Of a stretch of 64,000 bases of DNA, positions 26,098 through 34,360 are shown piece after piece; position 1 is the stretch's first letter; each line of letters begins with the position of its first letter. The translations under genes were made by a program, and so were the position numbers. The stretch spans positions 269,390-333,389 of the forward strand of contig NZ_FNQN01000001.1 in assembly GCF_900107645.1 (NCBI RefSeq). Direction: 5' to 3'. The DNA comes from Desulfuromusa kysingii. GTDB taxonomy: Bacteria; Desulfobacterota; Desulfuromonadia; Desulfuromonadales; Geopsychrobacteraceae. Below the pieces are notes generated by a model. The model did no database searches, was not told the origin of the DNA, and was given only the letters and a program-made list of their open reading frames with translations.

Positions 26098-26267
26098 TAT
26101 TTGCATCTCCAGTAGTCGTATTCACCCTTCTTGATAATTTTTTAATTTGCCGCAGCTATCCTTCTAAATAACTAATAAATAACAAGAAATAATTTGGCTG
26201 AGATTGCTATTCAGGGGCAATGCGGTTATTATTGAAACATAAAGATGATCAGAAGGGAGGTCAAGAA

Positions 26268-26477
26268 ATGGGATACTTTAAACAGAAACCTAAGGTGAAT
26301 GTTGTTTATCGCAATGGGGTAAAAGATCATATCAGTCCTGCTTTACTTGCGACCCTGATCAGTTCGAAACAGATTGATAAATTTGAGCGTACCAGTGGTT
26401 GGGTTCAGATCGGCGTTGATCCGGTACGTGGCGCCGCATCAGCAGGTTATTCCGGACCTGAGAGGAGAGCCTCCTGA
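26268..26477 (+). CDS. GSU3473-type small protein
   Basis: 69 residues from ATG 26268 with GGGAGG 7 bases upstream. It reads VNVVYRNGVKDHISPALLATLISSKQIDKFERTSGWVQI and ends SGPERRAS. The G-P-E-R-R tail is the mark of small proteins common in Geobacter and relatives (GSU3473 family). No function is established. It supports the taxonomic placement. Confidence 0.8.
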   Translation: MGYFKQKPKVNVVYRNGVKDHISPALLATLISSKQIDKFERTSGWVQIGVDPVRGAASAGYSGPERRAS

Positions 26478-26480
26478 TCG

Positions 26481-26621
26481 TTACCAACTTGATCCTGGTT
26501 GTGTGATCGGATGTTTGTATTTACTCTGGTTGTCAACTGATTTTCCTAAGAAGTAAAGCCCTAGGATAATTGCGCCGACAACAATGCTTAGCAGTAAAAG
26601 CTTAATAATGTCTTTTCCCAT
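26481..26621 (-). CDS. Small single-span membrane protein (46 aa)
   Basis: A 46-residue peptide with one hydrophobic helix (IIKLLLLSIVVGAIILGLYFL) and a short polar tail. GAGAGGA precedes the ATG at 26621. It converges on the GSU3473-type gene with only 3 bases between stops. I do not recognise the family, and function is unknown. Confidence 0.5.
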   Translation of the reverse strand: MGKDIIKLLLLSIVVGAIILGLYFLGKSVDNQSKYKHPITQPGSSW

Positions 26622-26915
26622 AGTGTCCTCTCTTGAATCTTATCGGCTTGTTTACGGGCAGAATTTAGCAAAGAAGATCACCAATTTCCAGTCCCCAATC
26701 GCGCTTATCTCATTTCCCCTGATCAACGTTTCATTGCGGACTTCAGTCACTCATCCTATCGTTCCTTGCACCGAGATAATATTGGCAGTGACAATCAGTG
26801 TAAAGCTGCTAGTATGGATCCTTGGCCGAGTTTCCTCGTAAGCGTTTTTACGGCCATTAAAAGGGCTGCTGAGATAAAGCGGTCATGTATAAACCCACTA
26901 ACAGACTGTGTCGAG

Positions 26916-27431
26916 ATGATTGATATATACACGCCAGAATTTATATTTGGTCTTTTATCTACAATCCTTATTGTTGTTTGCATGTTTTTAAAAACCCGAG
27001 AGAATATCCTCCTTCTCAAGTTGGGAGCTGACGTATCCTGGGTTCTTGCATTTGTTGTCCAGGGCGCTATTTCCGGCACAATCTCGATGTTTTTTACCGC
27101 TGTGCGGACTTTTTGTGGACGAAATTTTGTAGAATACAAGTCCATCGGTTTCTGTTTATGGCTTCTTTCATCAATCATCACCTGTTATTTCTGGAGCGGG
27201 TTCTACGATATCTTTTCTTTGTTGGGGCTTACCTTCGTGACCATCGCTGTCTATTTAAAAAAGGCTCAAAGGGTCAAGTTGTTTTTTATCTTATCCTCTA
27301 TATCATGGGGCTTTTATGGCTATTTTATCGGCTACTTTGAGCTGATCATTTTTGAGTTTTTTATTACCTTTGCTGGTTTTATAAACATGTATCTAAAGGC
27401 TGGAGAGACTGCCAAGGTATTGTCTCAGTGA
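26916..27431 (+). CDS. YgjV-like inner-membrane protein
   Basis: 171 residues from ATG 26916, nearly all hydrophobic, with about six TM segments. It reads FGLLSTILIVVCMFLKTRENILLLKLGADVSWVLAFV and later SISWGFYGYFIGYFELIIFEFFITFAGFINMYL. This repeated W-x-x-x-F pattern resembles the YgjV family of small membrane proteins. Function is unknown. The upstream 294 bases hold no gene I can support. Confidence 0.65.
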   Translation: MIDIYTPEFIFGLLSTILIVVCMFLKTRENILLLKLGADVSWVLAFVVQGAISGTISMFFTAVRTFCGRNFVEYKSIGFCLWLLSSIITCYFWSGFYDIFSLLGLTFVTIAVYLKKAQRVKLFFILSSISWGFYGYFIGYFELIIFEFFITFAGFINMYLKAGETAKVLSQ

Positions 27432-27466
27432 GTGACCCGTTTGTAGGGTATGACTATTTTTATAAC

Positions 27467-27495
27467 CTGCCAAAGATAGGTGATATTTTTGGCAG
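27467..27495. terminator. Hairpin after the YgjV-like gene
   Basis: CTGCCAAA (27467-27474) pairs with TTTGGCAG (27488-27495) across a 13-base loop. It lies between the YgjV-like gene and the aconitase-X genes. The U tract is within the 3' arm only. Confidence 0.45.
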
Positions 27496-27539
27496 CATAG
27501 ATTGTTTGACGCGTAGAGATGAAATTATAAGGTGGCAAA

Positions 27540-28823
27540 ATGGTGAGGTTAACAGACGTCGAAAAAGCGATTCTCCGTGGCGATAACGGAAGGTTACAAC
27601 AGAAAGCACTTGAAAATATTATCAGCTATGCTGAAGCTCTTGGCGCTCAAGAACTCTGTGTTGTAACCAAGGCGACGCTCGGATTAGGTGCGCAGCCCTA
27701 TCTCAATAACATCCAGTCGGATGACTACAATCAAATTTTTTCCAGGGTTTATATGTGCACCGATGAGGTTCTTGACATCAGTCATAATAAATTTTCGGCA
27801 GAATGTTTCTGTATGACTTGCACTGAGAACTGTGATACCGAGGACTATGAAGAAGTCGGACTGACAAAAGAATATTTTGACAAAAACCGTAGATTTCTTG
27901 AAGTCGCTCGAGCAGCAGGTGTCAGTATGGCGAGCACCTGTACTCCTTATCTTCTTGGATGGTTACCCCTTAAAGGTGAACATTTTGTGACGACCGAATC
28001 AAGCAATGCGATGTTCTGTAATTCACTTCTTGGAGCCTGTGGTAATCCCGATGGTGTCGAAGCCGCAGCCTGGTCAGCAATCTGTGGTCGGACTCCCAAG
28101 TGGGGACTGCATTGTGCTGAAAATAGATATGCAAGCCACGAGTTTAAAATTGAATGCCCCGCCCAGTCAGCGATAGACTGGGATGTGATCGGTTATACCA
28201 TCGGCAGATTGCTTCCGGCTGGAGGCATTCCGGTTATCACCGGTGATTTTGCTTACCCGACCATAGCTGAGGTTAAACAACTGTTTGCAACCATCGCCAC
28301 GACCAGTGGTGCCGTTATGTGCCATATTCTCGGTATGACTCCTGAGGGACAGACAATGACCATGGCAACCGGTGGGCATGGGGTTAAAGAGAGCTTTAAC
28401 GTTTCCACCGCAGAATATCAGAAATCGCTGACCATGCTCTGTGATGTAACGCCGGGGCCTGTTGATTTTATCTCCCTTGGCTGTCCGCATTACACTCTGG
28501 AAGAAATTCGTGATGTTGCCAATTACATCAGTGGCAAAAAGATCAAGAGTGGCGTTCGTTTATACCTCTGGACGGCGTATCCGATTAAAGAAATGGCGCG
28601 GGCGAGTGGTTATCTCGATGTTATAGAAGATGCTGGTGGGCGGATAATGACGAGCTCCTGTCCAATTATGGTGGGTCAATCGATCATGAAACAGAGTCGC
28701 GGAGTTGTGCTGGATGGAGCTAAACAAGCCCATTATATTCGTTCGATGACAGATGCCGCAGTTTACTATGGCGATAAATATCGGTGTATTGATGCTGCAA
28801 TTTCGGGGAAATGGGACCATTAA
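27540..28823 (+). CDS. Aconitase X catalytic subunit (DUF521)
   Basis: A 427-residue AcnX large subunit. Conserved pieces include ALGAQELCVVTKATLG, Fe-S/active-site cysteines in STCTPYLLG, FVTTESSNAMFCNSLLGAC, HILGMTPEG and SSCPIM near the C-terminus. In bacteria the two-subunit type II enzyme is known as a cis-3-hydroxy-L-proline dehydratase (LhpI-type). Archaeal relatives dehydrate mevalonate 5-phosphate. The small subunit follows 1 base after the stop. It faces an ectoine/aspartate gene cluster, so a beta-hydroxy amino acid other than hydroxyproline is possible. Confidence 0.88.
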   Translation: MVRLTDVEKAILRGDNGRLQQKALENIISYAEALGAQELCVVTKATLGLGAQPYLNNIQSDDYNQIFSRVYMCTDEVLDISHNKFSAECFCMTCTENCDTEDYEEVGLTKEYFDKNRRFLEVARAAGVSMASTCTPYLLGWLPLKGEHFVTTESSNAMFCNSLLGACGNPDGVEAAAWSAICGRTPKWGLHCAENRYASHEFKIECPAQSAIDWDVIGYTIGRLLPAGGIPVITGDFAYPTIAEVKQLFATIATTSGAVMCHILGMTPEGQTMTMATGGHGVKESFNVSTAEYQKSLTMLCDVTPGPVDFISLGCPHYTLEEIRDVANYISGKKIKSGVRLYLWTAYPIKEMARASGYLDVIEDAGGRIMTSSCPIMVGQSIMKQSRGVVLDGAKQAHYIRSMTDAAVYYGDKYRCIDAAISGKWDH

Positions 28824-28824
28824 G

Positions 28825-29241
28825 ATGAAAGAAATTATCAAAGGACGAGGTGCAATCAAAGGGATTGCAGAAGGCGAGGCGCTTGTCTGTCCTGACAGCA
28901 TTCAAGGATGGGCCGGTATTGATGAAGTCACGGGTGTTATCATCGAAAAAGGGCATGTTGCAGAGGGGACATCCATTGCCGGACGTATCTTGGTCATTCC
29001 ATCTTCCAAGGGCTCAAATTGCTGGTCCGGCCATTTTAATTCTGCAATGATTAACGGTGTGAAGCCCGCTGGTTGGGTTGTGAGTCAGATTGATTCAAGG
29101 GTTGGTGTCGCCGCTGTCGTTGTCGGTAGCCCGATGGTTGTTGATTTTTCTGATGTCGACCCCTGTCAGGTGATTAAGACAGGTGATTGGGTCAAGGTGA
29201 ACGGTGATAGTGGCGAGGTTGAGATTTCTCGACAAGGATAG
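28825..29241 (+). CDS. Aconitase X swivelling subunit (DUF126)
   Basis: 138 residues from ATG 28825. It is the DUF126 swivel domain with GRGAIKGIAEGEALV, GRILVIPSSKGSNCWSG (the active-site serine loop) and a beta-rich end (VVDFSDVDPCQVIKTGDWVKVNGDSGEV). It completes the active site of the large subunit encoded just before it. Separate subunits indicate type II AcnX. The adjacency and intact serine loop point to a functional dehydratase. Confidence 0.88.
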   Translation: MKEIIKGRGAIKGIAEGEALVCPDSIQGWAGIDEVTGVIIEKGHVAEGTSIAGRILVIPSSKGSNCWSGHFNSAMINGVKPAGWVVSQIDSRVGVAAVVVGSPMVVDFSDVDPCQVIKTGDWVKVNGDSGEVEISRQG

Positions 29242-29252
29242 GTGGGCTATAA

Positions 29253-29306
29253 CGCTTGGCTCTGCGTGAGCGTGGGGTTCGTTGTTCTCAGAGCCGAGCG
29301 TGTTTT
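29253..29306. terminator. Terminator after the aconitase X genes
   Basis: CGCTTGGCTCTG (29253-29264) pairs with CAGAGCCGAGCG (29289-29300), with one G-T pair, and TGTTTT follows. It serves the plus-strand unit. Confidence 0.5.
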
Positions 29307-29360
29307 CATGTTTTGTCGCCTATTGGTTGTTCTTTTTTCTCTTGCTCTTCGAATTAAAAA

Positions 29361-29385
29361 ATGCGGACACAAGAAGTGCCCGCAT
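29361..29385. terminator. Terminator of the aspartate kinase gene
   Basis: ATGCGGACAC-AAGAA-GTGCCCGCAT is a 10-bp stem with one G-T/A-C type imperfection. On the minus strand it is followed by TTTTTT, so it is a good intrinsic terminator 28 bases past the aspartate kinase stop. Confidence 0.7.
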
Positions 29386-29412
29386 CTTGATGCTCATCTG
29401 TCTTATTCCCGC

Positions 29413-30714
29413 TTATTTTTGCAGCTGTGCAACCAGAACCTTGAGGGTATTTTCATAGTCTTCCAGGTTAATAGCCAGCAGTGCGGTGAGTTGTGAGCCG
29501 CCATAACTGATGCTCCGAATCCCAATTTCAGCTTGATCGAGGGCGCTGAGCATGCGACCGAGGAGACCGGTCTGACTCTGTAATCCTGCACCGACAATAC
29601 CAACTAGAGCGACCGTCATGCCGAAACTGCAAGCATCAACTTCGGTCTTCTCAAGAATATATTTACAGATCGCATTTTCATCAAAATTGCTGCTGCTATC
29701 AACCATGAGGGCAAAGCTGTCGAAGCCCTTCATGTCGAATTCAACGGCCAAGTCTTGTTGTGTCAGGGCTTCCTTGATCTGACCCGGAAGCTCTGGATAG
29801 CGGTTGAGCATGAACTTTTCTGCGTTCAAAATACGATAAGGTTTTTTACCCGAGACGCCAACCACAGGCATCTTCTCAGCTGAACGTGTGGGTTGGATCA
29901 TGGTGCCACAATCAGCAGGGCTGTTGGTGTTCTTAATGTTGATAGGAATCTTTGCGTCACGAACCGGAGCAATCGCTTCTTCATGAAAAACACTGGCCCC
30001 GCATGACGCCAGTTCGCGGACTTCGGCGTAGGTAATTTCGGGGATAGATTGCGCTGCCGGAACAATGCGGGGGTCAGCCTGAAGAATACCGGAGACATCG
30101 GTCCAGTTTTCATAGACATCGGCGTTGACGCCGCGAGCAACGATTGCACCGGTGATGTCGGAACCACCACGGGAGAAGGTTTTGATTTCACCATCGGGGC
30201 CGGTTCCATAAAAACCCGGGACCACGAAGCGGCCAGTGGCATTGCCCAGTTGCTTGCTGATCAGTTCGTATGATTCTGGATCAACACGGCCATCGATGGT
30301 CAAGCGGACGACGTTTGCAGCATCAACAAATTCAGCGCCAAGATATTTGGCAATGATCAGACTGTTGAGGTATTCGCCACGTGACTCAACGAAATCAAGG
30401 GTTGTCCCTGCGGTAATTTTTTGCTCGATTACGTCGAGCTCAGCTGCAATATTGACGTCGACTTCGAGGAGTTCTGAGAGTTCGACAAAACGTGCACGAA
30501 TTTTTTCGAAGGTTGGCAGGTACTCTTCTCCAGCGGTCTTTTGCTTATGTGTATTGATCAATAAGTCAGTAATCTTGGTATCCTGATTGTCACGCTTTCC
30601 TGGGGCGGAGAGAACAACAGCCTGCCGCTGGTCATCAGCCTGAATGATTTCAACAGCTTTCTTAATCTGGGCCGCACTGGCGAGGGATGTGCCGCCGAAC
30701 TTCACGACTTTCAT
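29413..30714 (-). CDS. Aspartate kinase
   Basis: A 433-residue aspartokinase: N-terminal MKVVKFGGTSLA, TTLDFVESRGEYLNSLIIAKYL, GRFVVPGFYGTGPDGEIKTFSRGGSDITGAIVA and two C-terminal ACT regions (KFMLNRYPELPG..., VALVGIVGAGLQSQTGLLGRMLSALDQAEIGIRSISYGGSQ). It interconverts aspartate plus ATP with aspartyl phosphate. It lies apart from the dap genes and on the same strand as the fumarate reductase pair and the ectoine genes. A catabolic, ATP-forming direction is therefore worth considering. A separate biosynthetic copy may exist elsewhere in the genome. Confidence 0.92.
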   Translation of the reverse strand: MKVVKFGGTSLASAAQIKKAVEIIQADDQRQAVVLSAPGKRDNQDTKITDLLINTHKQKTAGEEYLPTFEKIRARFVELSELLEVDVNIAAELDVIEQKITAGTTLDFVESRGEYLNSLIIAKYLGAEFVDAANVVRLTIDGRVDPESYELISKQLGNATGRFVVPGFYGTGPDGEIKTFSRGGSDITGAIVARGVNADVYENWTDVSGILQADPRIVPAAQSIPEITYAEVRELASCGASVFHEEAIAPVRDAKIPINIKNTNSPADCGTMIQPTRSAEKMPVVGVSGKKPYRILNAEKFMLNRYPELPGQIKEALTQQDLAVEFDMKGFDSFALMVDSSSNFDENAICKYILEKTEVDACSFGMTVALVGIVGAGLQSQTGLLGRMLSALDQAEIGIRSISYGGSQLTALLAINLEDYENTLKVLVAQLQK

Positions 30715-30830
30715 AATCTGACTCCTTGTTTATAGTGATGCTTTTGAGTGGATATAGATGGATGTGTATAGATAGCAGAAGGGTCGTTGACAGTAAATAC
30801 CTGTCTCACTAATTTCTGTGTCAAGGGTTT

Positions 30831-30862
30831 GCGAGCCCATCCCTGGTTGCGGATGAGCTCGC
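30831..30862. terminator. Hairpin after the Fe-S subunit gene
   Basis: GCGAGC ... GCTCGC with ATCC/GGAT inside forms an imperfect stem (30831-30862), 18 bases beyond the stop of the Fe-S subunit. No clear U run follows. Confidence 0.4.
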
Positions 30863-30879
30863 TATAAACCGGTCTTTTG

Positions 30880-32508
30880 CTATTCTAATGCACTCCGTAA
30901 AATAGAAACCGGATGAATAACAGGCAGCCCAGAGACATCATGCATGCGCAATTGACAGGGACCACACTCACTTAATCCAATTTCCGGGTTAAGCTTCTCC
31001 ATCGACTCTTTCAGTTCATCACCGACCGCTTCACTGATCGAATACTTTTCAGCTTTGTAACCGTAACTTCCCGACTGGCCACAGCACTTGGCATCCATGA
31101 CTGCAACATTAAAGTCTGGAATTTTATTCAATAACTCAATGAATGGCAAACCGATCTTTTGTGCTTTCAGGTGACATGGGGTGTGATAAGCGGTGTGCAT
31201 TGGTACGGGGCTCAGTTTTAGCTCAATTTCATTGTTGTCATCCAGCTTATTGATGTATTCAGCCAAGTCATAGGTGCAATCAGCCAGACTTTCAGCTGCT
31301 TTAATCCCGAAAACTTCAGTGTATTCGGTTTTGAGCATCAGACTACAACTGGTACAGGTGGTAATGACATCATAGCCTTTGTCAATCCATGGCTTAAACG
31401 CAGCGATATTCTTTCTAGCTTTATTCTCAGCGGCAGCCATATCGCCATTGGCGACCAAGGGGAGGCCGCAGCAGCTCTGTTCCGGTACTTCAACTTGAAT
31501 CCCGAGTTTTTCAAGAACGGCAATTGCGTCGATTGCGGTATTGGTCTCATTATAACGGGCATAACAACCGGTGAAAAAGGCGACTTTGTGTTTCTTTGAG
31601 ATAGCGCTTGGTTGTTTGTCGTCAGCTCTCTGTGCCGTCAGTGGCTTAGAGAACTTAACCATTGATGGTTGACTGCTGATATTGAGGGTTTTTTCCAAGG
31701 TTGTGCGAACCAGGGGAGCGTTGACTAAGGCGTTGTTCAATCCCGGAGTCAATGTTGCCGCTTTATCAGCAAGCTCAGCGTGACCAAGCAGGCGATCACG
31801 CAGTTTTTGGCCCTTGGTTTGGACGTAAGTATTTTTACTCTGGCTATTAGCGCGGTTCAGATGGACGCCAGCGGGGCAAGCGGTGTAACAGTTGAGACAG
31901 AGACTGCAATAATCGCTATTTGTACCGATAGGAAAAGCGAGTTGGCCATCTTTTCTGGTGAGTACCCCTGAACTCATAACACTCACCAACATTGACGGGT
32001 TCGGTCCATTCTCATCCATCTGTGCGTTGTATGGACAGGCGGAGGTACAGACCATACAACCGAGACAGCGGGACAGGTTCTCATAGTCAATTTTTGCTTC
32101 ATTCAGAACCGCTTCCGGTTCAGTATGAACGTGACCGTTGCAGGACCCCTCACAAGCATCCGTTTGTGACAGCATCTTGAAGAAATAATCTTCACTCTTG
32201 CTGCGATCAACAATCAGGTCATTGATGACCGGAAAGTTCGGCAAGGGACCAATGGTGATGTCTTGACCATCAATCATGGTGTTGCAGGCCAGAACCGGTT
32301 TGCCGTTCAGGGCAACAGCGCAACTCCCACATTTGGCCCCCTGGCAGGAGGAGCGGAAGGAGAGGCTGTCATCAAGGTTGTCGCGGATATAGTTCAGAGT
32401 TTGTAGCACTGTCTGGCTGGGGATGAACTCAACCTCGTACGTTTGGATCAAGCCTGTTTTTGTGTCAGGATTGTAGCGATCAACAAGAACTTTAAAGGTT
32501 TGTTTCAT
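30880..32508 (-). CDS. Tfr-like fumarate reductase iron-sulfur subunit
   Basis: A 542-residue fusion of SdhB-like and HdrD/GlpC-like parts. The N-terminal 2Fe-2S domain has SSCQGAKCGSCAVALNGKPVLAC. Two 4Fe-4S motifs follow, CLGCMVCTSACP and CSLCLNCYTACP. The C-terminal half has two CCG domains, with FFTGCYARYNET ... EQSCCGLPL and YHTPCHLKAQ ... DAKCCGQSGSYG. This layout is that of the thiol:fumarate reductase subunit TfrB of methanogens. It should pass electrons between a thiol, carrier or partner and the flavoprotein encoded just upstream. No membrane anchor gene is present, so it is probably cytosolic. Confidence 0.85.
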   Translation of the reverse strand: MKQTFKVLVDRYNPDTKTGLIQTYEVEFIPSQTVLQTLNYIRDNLDDSLSFRSSCQGAKCGSCAVALNGKPVLACNTMIDGQDITIGPLPNFPVINDLIVDRSKSEDYFFKMLSQTDACEGSCNGHVHTEPEAVLNEAKIDYENLSRCLGCMVCTSACPYNAQMDENGPNPSMLVSVMSSGVLTRKDGQLAFPIGTNSDYCSLCLNCYTACPAGVHLNRANSQSKNTYVQTKGQKLRDRLLGHAELADKAATLTPGLNNALVNAPLVRTTLEKTLNISSQPSMVKFSKPLTAQRADDKQPSAISKKHKVAFFTGCYARYNETNTAIDAIAVLEKLGIQVEVPEQSCCGLPLVANGDMAAAENKARKNIAAFKPWIDKGYDVITTCTSCSLMLKTEYTEVFGIKAAESLADCTYDLAEYINKLDDNNEIELKLSPVPMHTAYHTPCHLKAQKIGLPFIELLNKIPDFNVAVMDAKCCGQSGSYGYKAEKYSISEAVGDELKESMEKLNPEIGLSECGPCQLRMHDVSGLPVIHPVSILRSALE

Positions 32509-32535
32509 AGTTTCACCTTAGTCTCCATCTACTGA

Positions 32536-34218
32536 TTAAGCCGATTGTTCCGGCGTAATTTCTGTCATCTTTACCGGTCTGGTTTGGATGACAGGTTTAT
32601 GGTCTTCTGTGTAGGCCAAAGTGCACTGTGGGGCCATCGATTTGTCCCACTCCGGATAATCTTCACGGTAGTGTGCACCACGACTCTCTTTTCTGATCGT
32701 AGCCGCCGCAACCATGGTTTGCGAGATGGTCACCATCTTCTCAAGCTCGAGGTACGATTGCAGGCTCTGGTTGAATAGAAGTGAAGACCCTTGCACATAA
32801 ACTGTTGGCAATAGCTCCTTGAGCTGCTGTAGCTCTTGCGCCGCCAGTTCCAACCCTTTTCCGGTGCGGGTCACTCCCATGTATTTAGCCATAATAGAGC
32901 GCAATTGTTTTTTGCCTTCATTGGGAGTGATGTCGGATTTGGGTCGATTGAGTGCTTTGCTGATGCGCTCATCTTCTGCTTCAGCTTGATCTTTACAGGA
33001 ACTGATGGCTGTTGCCCGGGCATGCTTGACTGCAGCGGCACCAGCACGTGAACCGAAGACCAGCAGCTCTGAAAGTGCATTGCCGCTGAGTCGGTTGCCA
33101 CCCTGAAGCCCGCCGGAACATTCACCGGCCGCATACAGTCCAGGGAGAGATGTGCTCGTATCGGTATCAATTTCGACTCCACCCATAAAATAGTGAGCAG
33201 AAGGGGCGATCTCAAGGCGTTGTTTGCGGTAATCGAAACCACGTTCGGCTGAAACTTCGATTTCGTGCAGAAAGCTCTTATAGGTTTCGTCACCCAGATC
33301 TCTGGCGTCAAGCCAGACACCACCGTGTTCAGTGCCACGACCGGCGGTGATTTCAGAATGGATCCCCCGAGCAAGGCGATCACGGGTGGTTAACTCAAGT
33401 TTCTCGGGCTCATACTTTTCCATAAAGCGCTCATTTTTGCTGTTATAAAGCTTGGCATATTCTTGGATTCCGAGAATAAAACCTTTGAGTGATGGCGGAT
33501 GCACCATACCGCAAGGGAAAAACTGAACTTGCTCCATGTTGATCAGGTTGGCTCCGGCTTCATAAGCGATTGCCATGCCGTCACCGGTCACCTGAATCGG
33601 ATTACTGGTGACGGGGTAAAGTTGACCGACACCACCGGTCGCTAGAATAACAGCAGAGGCTTGCATACAGACGGTTTCACCGTTGCGAAAATCTACCCCA
33701 ACGGCACCGCTGACTTGACCATCATTGACGAGAATTTTTGTCGCAAGGGTATCTTCACCAAAAGTGACGTTGTTAAAGGTGTGGAGCTTGGTGCGTAAAA
33801 CTTTTGACATCTGCAAACCAACCCGGTCGCTAATCGCCATCACCCGTGGATGGCTGTGACCACCGGCAGTATAGATGAGGTAAGAACCATCGCTATTTTT
33901 GTCAAAACGAATTCCCCAATCTTCCAACTCCTGGATACGCAGGCGGGCTTCATCAGCGAGGATACGAACCAGAGGTTGGTCGCTCAGATATGATCCGCCT
34001 TCAACTGTGTCACGGAAGAGGCTATCGGCTGAGTCTTCCGGGTCACTAAAGGAACCGTAAGCTGATGGGCCAGCACCACTAACGGTACCGCCAGTACGGC
34101 CAGCAAGACCTTTTTCCCACAGGGTGATCCGCAGGCCAGATTCGGCTGCTCGGATGGCCGCGTAAAAACCAGCAGCCCCTGAGCCGATGACCAGCACATC
34201 TGTTTCAGTAGATTTCAT
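32536..34218 (-). CDS. Tfr-like fumarate reductase/succinate dehydrogenase flavoprotein
   Basis: A 560-residue SdhA/FrdA/TfrA-family protein. FAD motifs are DVLVIGSGAAGFYAAIRAAE and LPGLYAAGECSGGLQGGNRLSGNAL. The catalytic Arg region is TTRDRLARGIHSEI and the HYTMGG-like motif is SAHYFMGGVEID. The usual Q-F-H-P-T segment reads QFFPCG, so its His is Phe. It would reduce fumarate or a similar enoate with electrons from the Fe-S partner encoded 28 bases downstream. Whether fumarate is really the substrate is uncertain because of the changed motif. It lies downstream of the proline-racemase-like gene. Confidence 0.85.
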   Translation of the reverse strand: MKSTETDVLVIGSGAAGFYAAIRAAESGLRITLWEKGLAGRTGGTVSGAGPSAYGSFSDPEDSADSLFRDTVEGGSYLSDQPLVRILADEARLRIQELEDWGIRFDKNSDGSYLIYTAGGHSHPRVMAISDRVGLQMSKVLRTKLHTFNNVTFGEDTLATKILVNDGQVSGAVGVDFRNGETVCMQASAVILATGGVGQLYPVTSNPIQVTGDGMAIAYEAGANLINMEQVQFFPCGMVHPPSLKGFILGIQEYAKLYNSKNERFMEKYEPEKLELTTRDRLARGIHSEITAGRGTEHGGVWLDARDLGDETYKSFLHEIEVSAERGFDYRKQRLEIAPSAHYFMGGVEIDTDTSTSLPGLYAAGECSGGLQGGNRLSGNALSELLVFGSRAGAAAVKHARATAISSCKDQAEAEDERISKALNRPKSDITPNEGKKQLRSIMAKYMGVTRTGKGLELAAQELQQLKELLPTVYVQGSSLLFNQSLQSYLELEKMVTISQTMVAAATIRKESRGAHYREDYPEWDKSMAPQCTLAYTEDHKPVIQTRPVKMTEITPEQSA

Positions 34219-34360
34219 TCATAGTCTCCCGCATTCAAAATGGTGATCAGTCTTTGATCTGTTAAAATGTGTCGACGAAGTGAGGTGTGTCGTAGTTTTA
34301 AAGTTCGGCTTAAATAACGACAGAGAATGCCGATATCTAAGCCGGACTGGAAGAACTGGA

